Program-made: the position numbers and the translations under genes
Notes under the pieces: generated by a model
Databases searched by the model: none
The model's input: the letters and a program-made list of their open reading frames with translations, nothing else
Told to the model about the DNA's origin: nothing
Shown here: piece by piece, positions 21,263 through 36,040 of the stretch
How the letters are laid out: every line of letters starts with the position of its first letter
Position numbering within the stretch: position 1 is the stretch's first letter
Assembly (NCBI GenBank): GCA_034769895.1
Contig: CM068370.1
Location: forward strand, 49,051,454 to 49,115,453
DNA from: Magicicada septendecula
Taxonomy: Eukaryota; Arthropoda; Insecta; Hemiptera; Cicadidae
Direction: 5' to 3'
DNA: 64,000 bases

Positions 21263-22365
21263 ATTATCATCATCATCATCATCATCACGGATTAAACCAA
21301 GGATGGTTTGTCCCGGTCTCAAACAGCCAAAGATTAGAGCTGGTCACTCCAGCGCTTCCTCGGACGTCCCAAACCTCTCCGTCCCCTCGGCTTGTAGTTC
21401 CAGAGTTGTTTGGGGATGCGGTAGTCATCCATTCGGCAAAGACGTTCCCACCAATTCAGCCGATACTGGGCGATTCTGTCGAGTATACTCATAATATTCA
21501 GAGCCTGCCGTATATCTGTGTTTCTTCTATGATCATGGAGAGTATACCCTCTCACGTGCCTGAGAAATCTCATTTCAGCCGCTTGGATGCGACTGGCCTG
21601 GACTTTCGTTAAAGTCCAATTCTTAGACCCATAAAGAAGTGTGGGAAGAGCCATCACCTTGTAGAATTTTAGGCGTGTTCCTTTACTTGCTGACTTAAGA
21701 GTTCGCCTCATGGTCCCGCACATAAGGTTGAACTTATGCAAGTTATTCACAACGTTGTTGCATGCATTATAAGACACACTGTAGCCCAGGTATTCAAAAT
21801 TTCTAACTTGTTCCAATCTACAGTATAACAGTTTTGTCTGTACGGGATCACGAAAAGCCATCACCTTGGTCTTATGTGTGGATATCTGCAATCCAGAGTC
21901 TTTGCAGATTCGATTTAACAAATGTATCCCCATCTGCAATCTGTTTTCCGAGTCCGACAGAATAGCCTGATCGTCCGCAAAAAACAAAGTGTCAATTGTA
22001 AAGTGACCAATCATAAAATGTTCTGGAAGACACATCTGCCAGTTTTGTATGACATCGTCAATATATAAATTAAAAAGAGAAGGTGATAATGGACACCCTT
22101 GTCGTACTCCACAATTGGTCAGACCGACTCTAGGAGCTGTTCTCGGATTCCCTGCTTCTATTAAGATTTTATTCTCCACATAAAGACTCTGTATTGCTCT
22201 GATTAGATGTTGTGGAATCCCTTTCCTTGCCATTACTGCCCATAGTTTGCTCCGATTCATTCTGTCAAACGCCGTCTCGAAGTCGATAAAAGCTATGTAT
22301 GTGGGCAGCTGATATTCTCTACGCTTTTCAGTGAGCTGTAACAAATTAATGCTAGAACAAATTTC
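21263..22365 (-). pseudogene. LINE-B reverse transcriptase fragment, long open frame
   Basis: The minus-strand frame is open for about 336 residues (22344-21334) and starts inside RT at L-L-Q-L-T-E-K-R-R-E. It shows motif A A-F-I-D-F-E-T-A-F-D-R-M, motif B CGVRQGCPLSPSLFNLYIDD, motif C F-A-D-D-Q-A-I-L-S-D, then HKTKVMAF, Y-K-V-M-A-L-P-T-L-L-Y-G-S and the C-terminal G-R-P-R-K-R-W. Open to its natural C-terminus with no stop, it is the best preserved LINE in the window. The 3' end carries a (GAT)n tail at 21264-21290. 5'-truncated, lacking endonuclease and ORF1. A decayed copy is at 53490-54100. Confidence 0.88.
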
Positions 22366-22469
22366 AAATCAATGCAAACTCGGTACAATATTTAGACAGT
22401 AGATAAATACGTCACTCATCAAACAGAAATATCCATCAAACCCGTGCACACCAATAGCCTATACTTTAA

Positions 22470-23045
<576 letters not shown>

Positions 23046-26000
23046 AATGTACTCAAATATATTGTTGTTAAAAGTCAAAGATCAAAATGTACACTGCTCA
23101 GTAAAACATCACGTTTACATGCTACAAGGAATACAAAACAGATTCCAGCCGGCAAGACAACAGTTTAAATAATTCAGTAGCTCTTGAGCTAGTGAAACGC
23201 GCTACTTCTCAACATGTTGTCATTTAACAAATGAATCTGCAGTTGTAGTCAGACTACAGACAAAGTTTACTTTTTTTTTCAAATTATGATTGGTACGAGA
23301 ACGTTTTGTTAGGTTTTAGTGGATAATACTTGTAATGGAGAATTTACAGATTATGCGATCGACGATTTCTTGAACACGTCGGTTATACGAAACTAAGGTA
23401 GAGGTACCAATAGCGGAAAGATAAAATGGAACTTGTAACTAAATTCGTTTTAAAATTTAAATGGAAAAGGAGAAAATATTGAATTCATGAAACAGTAGTC
23501 AAGTAATTCTTTTATCCACGGCAGGTTGCAAACGACATACTAGTGAAGAGTACTAGAGAAAGAAAATTCACTTTAATAAGATTTTATTGGCTCTGGTGGT
23601 TCGTTTCGTTTCTGATTTTGTAACCTACTTTTATATATTATTTAACTCAATTGTAAATGAAAAGTTTTACGATCTGAAGGAAAATATTTTTAAATCATCT
23701 TTGTCATCTCAGGAACACAATAGACTGCAGTTAAAATAATTATTAAATGTTACACACAATTATTTTTAATAAAAAATAGTCACAAATAATCTCAAGTAAT
23801 ACACATTAGAAAATGTTTCGTTTGTTTCAGCTGTGGCATTTGTTAAACCAAAAAAATAACATCAACATTAGAAACGTCATGGTTGGAAATTAAGGCATGT
23901 TTTGTGTTTTCCAACCTTAACAACATGGAGAGCTCCTACGAACAGTCCTCATGCCTTTATCCTTCGGATGACGAGGCATCAACACGCTATTTGGATATTT
24001 TGAATTACTTCTTCCAATAATGTACCTTCATTTATTCTTTTCATTAATTTTCAAGCGGTTTTGTAAAAATAGTGAACTTCCCAAGTCTGACGACGCTGAC
24101 AACTGCAACCCAAACTTAAATCAATTCCCAGTAGTATGTTCAGTGGTCCTAACGTTTGTATGAGCATATCTCTAATCTACATAAATGATACAAGTATTCA
24201 ATATCGTGGACGTTATCACGTTTAAGCTGTATGTGACAGCTGTAGGCTATAAGCTCAGTCTTGGTACCAACAGCTGATGTACCAAGAAAACTAATTACTA
24301 TACGTATATAAACAATAGATCACATACATAAGTGACAAACATATCACATGTATTGAAAAAAAGATAAAATGAAAATAATTGCAGATGAGATTGTAAACGC
24401 TGTCATATAACTTTACAATAACATATTTTTAGTGCAGAGATGTTTTGTATATGATATTTCCTAATATCTATTTTATGAACAACTTAAAATTCGTTAAGTC
24501 AAGCTAATTGCAGAGGAAACATAGGCCTATGTCCGATTTGAAATAACCTAAAAATATTTCACAAAATCTCATATATAGCCGGTACAAAAATTAAGAAATT
24601 GTAAAAATAAGTAAAAAAGTTTTTATTTTATAGTTTAAATACACAAAACATGAATAAAAATGAGGGAGTAAACTACAAGTAGAGGAAATAGTTATATACA
24701 ATTATGTAATATTATTATTAAACTTAAATTAATGAAATAGTGATTAAAATGAGACGTATATATTACGACAGCGACGTAAAAATCAAGATGAAATAACATT
24801 GAAGGTAGGCTACTGTTGACGCGAATACTCATCAATAACGAAGTGATGCGTAATGAACTATAAATAACACCTTCCAAAATCTTCCTGAACGTTTTTGTAA
24901 ATGTGTAGTAATGCTGAATTGAGTGTGGTATGAATAAAAGTGATTTAAATTTATAATTTAATTAAACTTATGATTCTCTTATAGATTTTTTCGCGATGAC
25001 GTCTCTCGATATATCACTATCACGTACGGTAATTTTACATAATGTATAATTTACCATAATTTTACTTACCGTAATTAAAATTATAAACCATTTTAAATAG
25101 TTGAAATCATGGTGTTCCCGATAATAATTTTTCGTCTACCACGTTGGAATCACATGGCACATTGACTAAAAAAAGCTGTTTTTCGGTTGTACAATTTTGA
25201 GTTTATTTCCTTCAGTAACAAACTTGGTGGGACGTTTCGAGCGGTCGTTGTGTACACATATCTCTTCATTTATCTTCCCTCACAAATTTGATTACTCAGT
25301 TCAAGGGCTCTTTCGAGTCGCCCAGTTTCCATTTGACAGACCTCTAGCTAGCGTCGTTTTCGTCTTCTAATTTATCGGTCGGACTAAAATTCTCTAGTGT
25401 TTTCGTGTAAAGTTGGCCAATTCGGGCCCGTTTCATCGGAATTATAAAGATGCCTAAGCTGTATTAGCTTCTTGCTCGACACGTGACTAATGCAGTGGTT
25501 TCACTCCTGAGTAGGTTTTTATTTATAATGTTATAACGGTTTATGCATCCTTAAAGCTAAAGTCAACTCCTTAAAGTTCCATTTACGTAGTTCTAATCGT
25601 TTAACCAGTTTTGCGCTGCAACCCGAATGGATCCAGTTCACCGGAACGCAATTGTACAGACGACAGACATCATCCTTTCTTGTTTTTATTTGTTTCAATG
25701 TTTATCTTGTTATTTTAATTAGCAGTCTCTGCAATTGTAACTTTGTCGTGTTTACTTGCTAAACTGCTACTTGTCATGTTCCGGACGAGGGCTTTCAGTC
25801 TTTCCACCATTTTCAAGTTCTAAACCATAACAAAAAATATCTCTCTGGAACCCGTAATATACTAAAAAACTAAACAAACCTTATTGCCTAACCTGACAAA
25901 CCAAAAAATTACGTACTTTTGTTTTACATTAATAAATAGAATAATTTACAATTAGTAGGGTCTAAGCTTCTTCTTCACATCGTGGTAAGTTTATATCGAT

Positions 26001-26353
26001 ACAATCGCGTAATCGAAATATCGAAAATGTAGTGCGGGTACGGATATTGGGAGAGTACCAGTTGGTTTAATGCATCAATGGCATCAGTGGTCAAAGAGGA
26101 GGAGAAGAAGAGACACGCGGCCTTCATTAATGTATTTAATGTTGAAGGTACTCACTCCATTTATATCTGGCGGGGAAACCAACGAGGTTAACGAGGTCAA
26201 GATACATTAGCACAAGTACGGTTAATTTTGGTTAACATTTACACTTCGACTGAGAAACTTTAAACTTCCCAATATAGCTATCCGTTAGAGTTAGATAAAG
26301 ACCTAGCTTGAGATGGATCCGAATCAGCGACATTCCGTTTTAGAAATCGCGTT
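23046..26353. other. 3.3 kb without recognisable features
   Basis: AT-rich, many stops in all frames. No gene, tRNA or transposon end recognised by eye. Confidence 0.45.
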
Positions 26354-26981
26354 TGTCAACCGGAATCGTTAACGTATCGTTACGCAACGGAACATTCTCG
26401 AACAATGGAGTGTGTCGTTCTACGTGTTTGTCGGCTATCCCAGCAGAGCCCAGCTGTAATGTCTGCGTGCGTACATATTGCTGCTACTTTGAGATGGAAG
26501 ACAATTACGTGACACTTATCATGCGTCAACAATCGAAGCTATTCCAGATCGTACCGTTCGGCGCGGCGCACTGTGTTCAAGGCCAGACAGTTGACACTGT
26601 TTCTAGTAGATTCGAGAGCGCCTGTTTAACACGTCAACGAAAAAGTGACAGATTATTCTGGTATCTCAGCGGGGTATAAATATAAGCATCCAGCGACAGT
26701 TAGTTCAGTTTACGTCGGCGATTACTCAGTGCGTATAAGTGGCTAATTATTCAAGTGATGTTCGAAGTATTGTGGCAAAGTGTTATTGTGTTATAATAAT
26801 GCGGGACTCCGTTAGTTGACATTATTATTGCGTGTGGACAAATTTTGCTCGGATTATTGTACAAGTTGATTATAAACTGTATTTTTGATAAATTAAAGCT
26901 GGTGATAAGTGACTTCATTTGTGTCTTGTATTTTGTTTTCCACTACTATACCATACGACAATCAGTGAGACCATAGTAACA
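26354..26981 (+). mobile_element. Solo LTR, same family as 10092-10581
   Basis: The region from the TATA box on parallels the 10-kb LTR: GTTATTGTGTTATAAT, TTGACATTATTATTGCGTGT, GACAAATTTT, AGCTGG, AGTGACTTCATT and TTGTTTTCCACT in the same order. The unit ends in TAACA (26981). The left end TGTCAACCGG (26354) is inferred; flanking GCGTT and GTGTT differ at one of five bases. The U3 part differs from the other copy. No internal retroelement sequence adjoins. Confidence 0.6.
26675..26710 (+). promoter_or_regulatory. LTR core promoter (TATA and initiator)
   Basis: TATAAATA at 26675, then TCAGTT at about 26705, 30 bp downstream, as in the sister LTR. Confidence 0.55.
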
Positions 26982-27769
26982 GTGTTTTCACCATAGAAGA
27001 GATGATCAACTGTAGGCGAATTTGCAAAACAAAGCATAGTGGAGACGAGAATAAAATATGGTTTTGATAAAGGTAAATTAGTCAACAATCGGTTCATATT
27101 GATTTTAAAAAGCAAATAATACAACCAATCCGCAATGTAATCTCTTCAGAAACTCTATCCCGACAGTACTGCAGCTTTGTATCGTGGTTTTTATCACTAT
27201 GAGATAAGGTTTAAGTTGGACAGACTGATACCGTTGGGAAATATTCGAAACGTTGGGCAGCTTCTTACACGGCGTAAGCTGAAGCACGGTGATAAACAGG
27301 ATTAGGATACTTCGTGTAGGTTATTCCCAAACGTCTGATACGGAGTGTCCTTGATTTCATAATTTGTTACCTTGCTTTCGTTCGTGGCATGTACACAATT
27401 TACTGCTGTACGCTGTCCCTCTATTACTGTTTCCCAAACTGATTTCTCTTTCAAATACCCAGTGACGTACCTAGGCTATTTGGTAACCGGTGCGGGGCTC
27501 AGATTTGTCACCTCCCGATAATGATACTCCCCGTCCAAACTGCCAATAACCAGTTGTATTTAAAAATACAAAAAAGTATATAAAGTATGTCTGTTAGGAA
27601 GAAGCAAAATAAACATCTATTTGTTCCATTCAAGCAGCCTTCAGGAGGAACAGCGAGGGTTCCGGGCGCGCGCGCGCACACACATACACACTTCCATTGA
27701 CTGTTTACAGGAAAAATTTTGTATGTTATGTAACACGCGTCGCGTCCAACTAGTCATCATCATCTTCAC
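26982..27769. other. No gene recognised; possible hAT end
   Basis: CAGTGACGTACCTAGG at 27472 resembles hAT-type terminal repeats, but no partner end or duplication was found. A short CG/CA tract is at 27664-27690. Confidence 0.35.
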
Positions 27770-28050
27770 AACACGGCGTAGGCAAGGTACTGCATGTTGC
27801 TCCTTCAAAGATCCTCCAGCCATCTCTTCCTGGGTCTACCCACACACCTGTGTCCTATAGGTTTGTATTTCCAGACTTGTTTGGCCAGTCTGGAGTCTGA
27901 CATTCTTTCTAAGTGTCCCTTCCACCGTTGTTTGTAATCTTTTAATTTTTCATTCAAGTTAAAAACTTGTAACTCTTCTCGTATGGCTTCATTCTTCATA
28001 CAGTCGAGCTTAGAACACCTTTTAACTCCTCTTAAGAACGCCATTTTCGA
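27770..28050 (-). pseudogene. LINE ORF2 C-terminal fragment
   Basis: Minus strand encodes R-G-V-K-R-C-S-K-L-D then QRWKGHLERMSDSRLAKQVW and GHRCVGRPRKRWLEDL. Homologous in layout to the LINE-B/C C-terminus (R-M-x-D-x-R, then G-R-P-R-K-R-W). Short ATG-type runs follow at the 3' side. Confidence 0.7.
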
Positions 28051-28640
28051 GGCCGGTATTCGACTAGTCCGATTCGCTTATACACGAAAACATAAAAAAC
28101 GAAATCAAATAAGCGTGATTTACATGAACCAAGTCACGCCTACGTTTTTCTCAAAATGTGTAAACGCCAGCTTTTTTTCTAACGACTCCGTTAATAACGA
28201 TTTTATAAGTTCGGCGACTGATGCGGCCGGAATGAGTTACGAAGTAGAACGAATACGCCACCATAACTGTGACCGAAACGTCTGGCCTGCTTTATCCACG
28301 GCCCAGCAGTGGGCAACAATGACTTGGAAGTGTTCAGCATTATAATTCGTGATGTGTGTCTGGTTTTTGTAAACACTACTGGGTTTGTGTTATTGTTAAC
28401 TGTACTTGTGTCGGCTTTGTCGTCTGTGAGTTTTTTTTTTCATTCCCCGTCGTGTACTGTAAATTTTTCCGGGTTCATTAACATGACCCTCATGGAAAGA
28501 CGATTTCGTAATGTCAACTTTTTGTTTTGAATTTGATTGCTTATACCTTCTTTTGGTCATTTAACTTTTTTATCACTAAATCCGATAGTGTTTAATGCGG
28601 TTTTGTTTACGTGTAATGTGGAGTTTCTAATAACATCATC
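28051..28640. other. No gene recognised
   Basis: Unclassified DNA. GGCCCAGCAGTGGGCAAC at 28298-28316 resembles the 3' tail of some insect LINEs, but no adjoining coding sequence supports it. Confidence 0.35.
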
Positions 28641-29015
28641 AGCTTCTTAACGGTTTTAGGCTTTAGCGGCCCGTTTCTATTCCACAGACCACCTTTTCTT
28701 AGGTCTACAAAAGTTTTTTCTGCTTCTAGAGTTGTAATCTTTTGTCATCTTCGGTATTCTACTTTCTTCCATTCTATTGATCTGTTGAATCCATTTCCTT
28801 CTGTATTCTTTAATACTTTCATTAACTGCAAACACATCTAAATCACTTCTTATCTCTTCATTTCTTATATGATCTTGTCTATTACACCTTTTAACTGATC
28901 TCGGAAATTTCATTTCTGCTGTTTGTATCTTCTATTCATCTTTTTTCTTTATGACCCAAGTTTGAAAACCGTACAGTAGTGTAGGCATTGCCATTGTTTT
29001 ATTAAAACGTCTACA
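28641..29015 (-). pseudogene. LINE ORF2 C-terminal fragment
   Basis: Minus strand reads F-N-K-T-M-A-M-P-T-L-L-Y-G-F-Q-T-W, then after a stop K-F-P-R-S-V-K-R-C-N-R-Q-D, YRRKWIQQINRMEESRIPKM and C-R-P-K-K-R-W. Same arrangement as LINE-B/C C-termini, strongly diverged. Confidence 0.65.
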
Positions 29016-29880
29016 AACGTCAGTTGCGATTAAGTTTCTAATAACGTCTTAGATAATATTTATATCATTGTTTTAGCATTAAGTTGTTACCTGGCCAACA
29101 TTAAGCTTACAAAGGTTGCAAAAACGAACATATGGCTGAGCTGGGAGAGTTCACAAGGCGTACAGAAGAACTTACGAAACTTTTTGATACTGCTGGTAAA
29201 AAGTAATTAAAAAAATTTAATTCAATATTAGTTTGGAAAGGGAACAAGAGCAAAATATTATAGAACTTAAACATTTTATTTTTAGGTGGACTAATTTAGG
29301 TGGTTTGTTATGTTTATTACATAAAACATTAAATTTATTAATTAGAAACTTGAGTTTGTCCGTTTTTCACGTTGCTTTCCCGGGAGTACTGGCTGAACAA
29401 GGTTGAGAATCACTGATTGGAAACAATTATAAGTTTGTATTATTTGTAATTGTATTGTTTGTTTGTTTGTAAAAACTGATTCTAAGTAGTAAACTCCCTT
29501 AGGTGCAGAGGTCGCTTACTATTTTGAACGAAAAACCTACATTTATTATTAGATAAGTTTCGCTGTAGTCAGAAAAGTTTTTCAATCATCAGAAAGTTAT
29601 GGAAACTGAAATACTCAACTATTTTTCTAGTAAATACCAATTTTAAACAATCTTATAGATTGTTAACAATCTATAGATAATTTATAGATAATTTAACAAT
29701 CTTATAGATAATTTTAACAAATAGTAAATAGACAATCTTACAATAAACAATAACATTTTCAAACTACTGCGTTGGTTTTATAGTTAAATTCCTAACCATA
29801 ATAGTCAGTAACGAACTAAATTTATTTAAATTTAGACCTAGATTTTAAGTTTATGTATGTTCCCGTAGAACTTTGTTAAC
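29016..29880. other. No gene; short AT-rich tandem repeats
   Basis: A local run of ATAGATAATTTAACAATCTT-type near-repeats lies at 29640-29730. Otherwise nothing recognised. Confidence 0.5.
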
Positions 29881-30425
29881 AGAGGATATTTCATTTGATG
29901 CAGTTAATAAGTTCAGGTATCTTGGTAACATAATAGATAATGAAGTGTTCATAAACACGACGATACATGACAGGATACAGATAGGAAATAGGGCATAATA
30001 TGCCAATAGTAGACTATTGAAAAGCAAACTCATTACTTGTAACACAAAAATAAATATATACAAGACGCTTATCAGACTGGCTGTTACTTGTGGAAGCGAG
30101 ACAGACATTGACAAAAAAAGTAGAACAAGAAACAGTAATAAGGTTTGAAAGAAAGATTGTAAGAGCTGATTATGGCCCGGTTAAAGAAGATGACGAATAG
30201 AGAATCTGAAATAACCAGGAAATAGATGAGCTATTGCAGCATGAGGACACTGTAAGATTCGTAAAGGCTCAACGAATACAGTGGCTAGGTCACCTAGAGC
30301 GGATGGATGATCAGCGAATGTCAGTGGAGATGGCAATGGATAGGATTACATTGGAAAAGACTGATGTTGGAAGCCAGAGCTTGCGTTGGGCTGTAATGCT
30401 AAAGAAGAGGAAGAAGAATATGTTT
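29881..30425 (+). pseudogene. LINE-F fragment
   Basis: Frames encode F-D-A-V-N-K-F-R-Y-L-G-N-I-I-D, T-K-I-N-I-Y-K-T-L-I-R-L-A-V-T-C-G-S-E-T and, after stops, VRFVKAQRIQWLGHLERMDD. Typical post-RT block, several stops. It ends in a GAAGAGGAAGAAGAA-type tail just before the CA microsatellite. Confidence 0.65.
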
Positions 30426-30456
30426 GCATAGACGTCTACATGCCTATATCTAACAG

Positions 30457-33231
<2,775 letters not shown>

Positions 33232-33760
33232 GGATTTTAAAAGTTTTTCAAATTTTTTATCTCTTTTTTTGAGCCTTGGTGTCCTGAAATTTTGAAATAT
33301 TCAAATCTGTACACTATATTCAGGTTTGGGTCAAATTATTTTTAATTTGATACTACAAAATGTTGTAATTTGATTATAATTTTGACCCTGGTATACCACA
33401 ATTCTGAAATTTTCAAAATAGTACACTGTATTTAGATTCTGGTTAAAGCTCTCTTTAAGTCGATAACCCACATGAATTTCCGCGCTCCAAAAAATTTTGA
33501 AATTCTTAAAATGAATACTATATTTGGTTAAAATCTAATTTAAATTTGCTCTTTACATACATTTTTTCAAATTTTCCACAGTTTGACCCGTTACATTTTG
33601 CTTTCTATCCCCATATTTTCGAGGGGGGGATCGATCTCAAAAAAAATAGGGGTCTGTAGATTCTGTATAGACGCGTTTGCCAAGTGTACGAAAATCGGTT
33701 GATACCTTAGAAAGTTATCGTGGGACGTACCCCAGAATAGAGAGACAGATAGACAAATGC
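33232..33760. repeat. Interspersed repeat with internal ~115-bp near-repeats, copy 2
   Basis: Parallels 13640-14085: TTTTTCAAATTTTTTATCT, TGAAATTTT, TTTAATTTGATnC and finally ACGAAAATCGGTTGATACC with AGTTATCGTGGGAC. The two copies are clearly diverged. Noncoding; superfamily unknown. Confidence 0.5.
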
Positions 33761-34137
33761 CAAACAGTCGAGTTAAAACTGAGAGCTCGCTTCGCCTGTT
33801 CAATACCAAATACTTCGTTGATTTGCAACGATTTCAAATTTGACGAGGCTACTCCGTATTACAAACATAAGGAACTGTTTACATCCGCCATTAGAACAAC
33901 TCAAACAACCCCCAGTAGAAAAGAACTGAAAGAACGTGGGACAAAAAAATAATGAAGCGGCGCAACTATTTAGAAGTTGGAAGTAGAATAAACAATCGAC
34001 ACTTCATTTATGATGATAGTGGCAGGAATGAAGTTATTTTTATATACATTTATATAATTATCAAATTACATCACTACTTGATAAATTGAAATGAATGTAT
34101 TTTCTGCAACCCTGAAATAATCCGCTTCTCGTGGGTA
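33761..34137. other. No recognisable feature
   Basis: Nothing recognised between the repeat and the triplet run. Confidence 0.45.
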
Positions 34138-34143
34138 ACTACT

Positions 34144-34235
<92 letters not shown>

Positions 34236-34285
34236 CACTACCACTACTACTACTACTACCATCACTACTACTACTACTACTACTA
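34138..34285. repeat. (ACT)n triplet microsatellite at LINE 3' end
   Basis: ACT repeats with ACC variants. On the minus strand they are TAG/GTA units that start directly after the LINE-F sequence ending RTRWVDDID. Confidence 0.93.
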
Positions 34286-34289
34286 CATC

Positions 34290-34815
34290 TATATCGTCCA
34301 CCCATCTTGTTCTTGGCCTACCTCTTGCTCTTCTTCCTCCTGGTTCCCCAATAAATAGTTTTTTCACGGTTTTATCTTCTGTCATTCTTTGTACGTAACC
34401 TGCCCACCTAATTCTGCCTTGTTTTATTGCTGTGACGATGTCTGGTGTCTTGCATAGATCATACAATTCGGGTTTGTTCTCATACGCCACATTCCAGTAT
34501 CTAGTACACTTCCACATATCCCCCTCAGAATCTTTCTTTCCCATCTTCTGATCATATCTTCTTGGGCTGAGGTCACGGTCAAGGCTTCTGTAGGAAGTAA
34601 TACTACTGGCCGCAATACGGTTTTGTAAATCTGGATCTTGGAGGTTATAGAAATGTTTCTGGGCTTTAGGATAGGCAGCAAAGAAAAGTAGCACCTATAT
34701 CCCACGGCCAGTTTGTCTTGAATTTCCATTGCCATCTGATTTTTTGACATCAAGAGGGACCCAAGAAATCTAAAATTATCCACTCTCTTAAATTCATTGC
34801 CATTGACTTTTTATT
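34290..34815 (-). pseudogene. LINE-F fragment
   Basis: Two overlapping minus-strand frames give V-N-G-N-E-F-K-R-V-D-N-F-R-F-L-G-S, K-I-Q-I-Y-K-T-V-L-R-P-V, RRWERKILRGICG, and after a frameshift near 34500 RIRWAGYVQRMTEDKTVKKL and RARGRPRTRWVDDID. Truncated 5' of the post-RT block; a triplet microsatellite has grown at its 3' end. Confidence 0.75.
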
Positions 34816-35361
34816 TTGGACTATTTCTTATCGGACATTCTTTCCCGTGGGCAACAAAATTGGTTATTTCAAGGCGCTGAAACATGGACTGATCTTTTCG
34901 GTTATAGTTGCACTTACTTTACCTTCGTACAACGAATGCGTTTTGAAATCGTCGATCGCATAACCCGTAAGTTCTCCATTATATACTTTGCCCCCATTAA
35001 TACCAAATGTGCTCGTAACAGCGATAATTCAAAAGATGCAGACGTTGTATGTAGACCGTGCAGAACTGCAGATTTATTTTATTATATCGTAGCGAGTTGG
35101 GAAGTGGCGTTTCTCTCGCTCAAGAGCTTCTGAATTTTTTAAACTGCTGCCTCGCCGGCTGAAATCTGCTTTGTATTCTCTGTAGCGGATAAACGTGTAG
35201 TTTTATTGAGTAGATCGTATGCACGTATTGTGTGCACGATAACTGCGACTGTGTGCTGTACGTTTGTACAACACGTAATTACATACACAATCATAGACGT
35301 TTTCTAATTTCTTCGAAAGTAAACTATATCTTATAAGATTTAAAAATTTTCCTTTACGTTT
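34816..35361. other. No recognisable gene
   Basis: A 105-residue frame at 34816-35133 has no recognised motif and is probably chance. Confidence 0.4.
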
Positions 35362-35740
35362 TATTGAAGTGAGAACTTCATATACGGCACTCTTTTGTCC
35401 GGCTCACTGCCGTACTCCACGCGCAGAGCGATGATTTATTGAAGTGAGAACTTCATATACGGCACTCTTTTGTCCGGCTCACTGCCGTACTCCACGCGCA
35501 CAGCGATGATTTATTGAAGTGAGAACTTCATATACGGCACTCTTTTGTCCGGCTCACTGCCGTACTCCACGCGCAGAGCGATGATTTATTGAAGTGAGAA
35601 CTTCATATACGGCACTCTTTTGTCCGGCTCACTGCCGTACTCCACGCGCAGAGCGATGATTTATTGAAGTGAGAACTTCATATACGGCACTCTTTTGTCC
35701 GGCTCACTGCCGTACTCCACGCGCAGAGCGATGATTTATT
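35362..35740. repeat. 75-bp tandem array, five copies
   Basis: Five nearly identical 75-bp units start at 35365, 35440, 35515, 35590 and 35665. Each contains two potential hairpins: GAAGT-GAGA-ACTTC and TACGGCA, 18 bp, TGCCGTA. One unit has CACAGCG instead of CAGAGCG. High identity implies recent expansion or homogenisation. The period is divisible by three, but no convincing frame is present. Confidence 0.92.
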
Positions 35741-35771
35741 CATCATTTTAATAAAATATTAAATATAATTG

Positions 35772-35815
<44 letters not shown>
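35772..35815. repeat. (CT)n(AT)n microsatellite
   Basis: CT run followed by AT run just left of the hairpin element. Confidence 0.9.
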
Positions 35816-35818
<3 letters not shown>

Positions 35819-35860
35819 AAACTCTTTTTGCTACAGTCCGTTTCTTGATTTATATAATAT

Positions 35861-36040
35861 ATTTATTATTTATACTGAAATTACCTCAAGATATTTTATT
35901 TTCCTTACTAGAGACGCAGAATCGCGAAGGCTGAGGATGAGAGAACTCGAAACATGATGATGAGAGGATAGCTCTCTAAACATGTTCCTAGTAAGGAAAA
36001 TAAAATATCTTGAGGTAATTTCAGTATAAATAATAAATAT
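35861..36040. mobile_element. Long hairpin element with hammerhead-like core
   Basis: Arms 35861-35911 and 35990-36040 are almost perfect 50-bp inverted copies (for example TACCTCAAGATATTTTATTT against its inverse). Between them lie CTGAGGA (35931-35937), extra T, stem II GAG-AGAA-CTC and GAAA (35949-35952). Then ACATG (35952-35956), a hairpin GAGAG ... CTCTC, and CATGT (35981-35985). The arms extend stem I outward, with AGG before the core pairing CCT after it. It resembles a pair of PLE terminal-repeat pieces in inverse orientation. Confidence 0.65.
35928..35989 (+). ncRNA. Hammerhead-like motif with extended stem III
   Basis: CTGAGGA, stem II GAG/CTC, GAAA, stem III ACATG/CATGT closed by a second hairpin, then T35986 at the cleavage position (GTT triplet). 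Unlike the other motifs it could fold as a monomer. Confidence 0.5.

Noticed and set aside
26353..26679. 108-residue open frame
   Set aside because: Lies within the U3 region of a solo LTR and ends at its TATA box; no protein motif.
27472..27600. hAT left end (CAGTGACGTACCTAGG)
   Set aside because: No matching right end or duplication nearby; kept only as a remark.
34816..35133. 105-residue open frame
   Set aside because: No recognisable motif, no splice or promoter support; length is expected by chance.
35362..35740. CRISPR-like array (regular 75-bp units)
   Set aside because: Units are directly adjacent with no unique spacers, and the context is eukaryotic.
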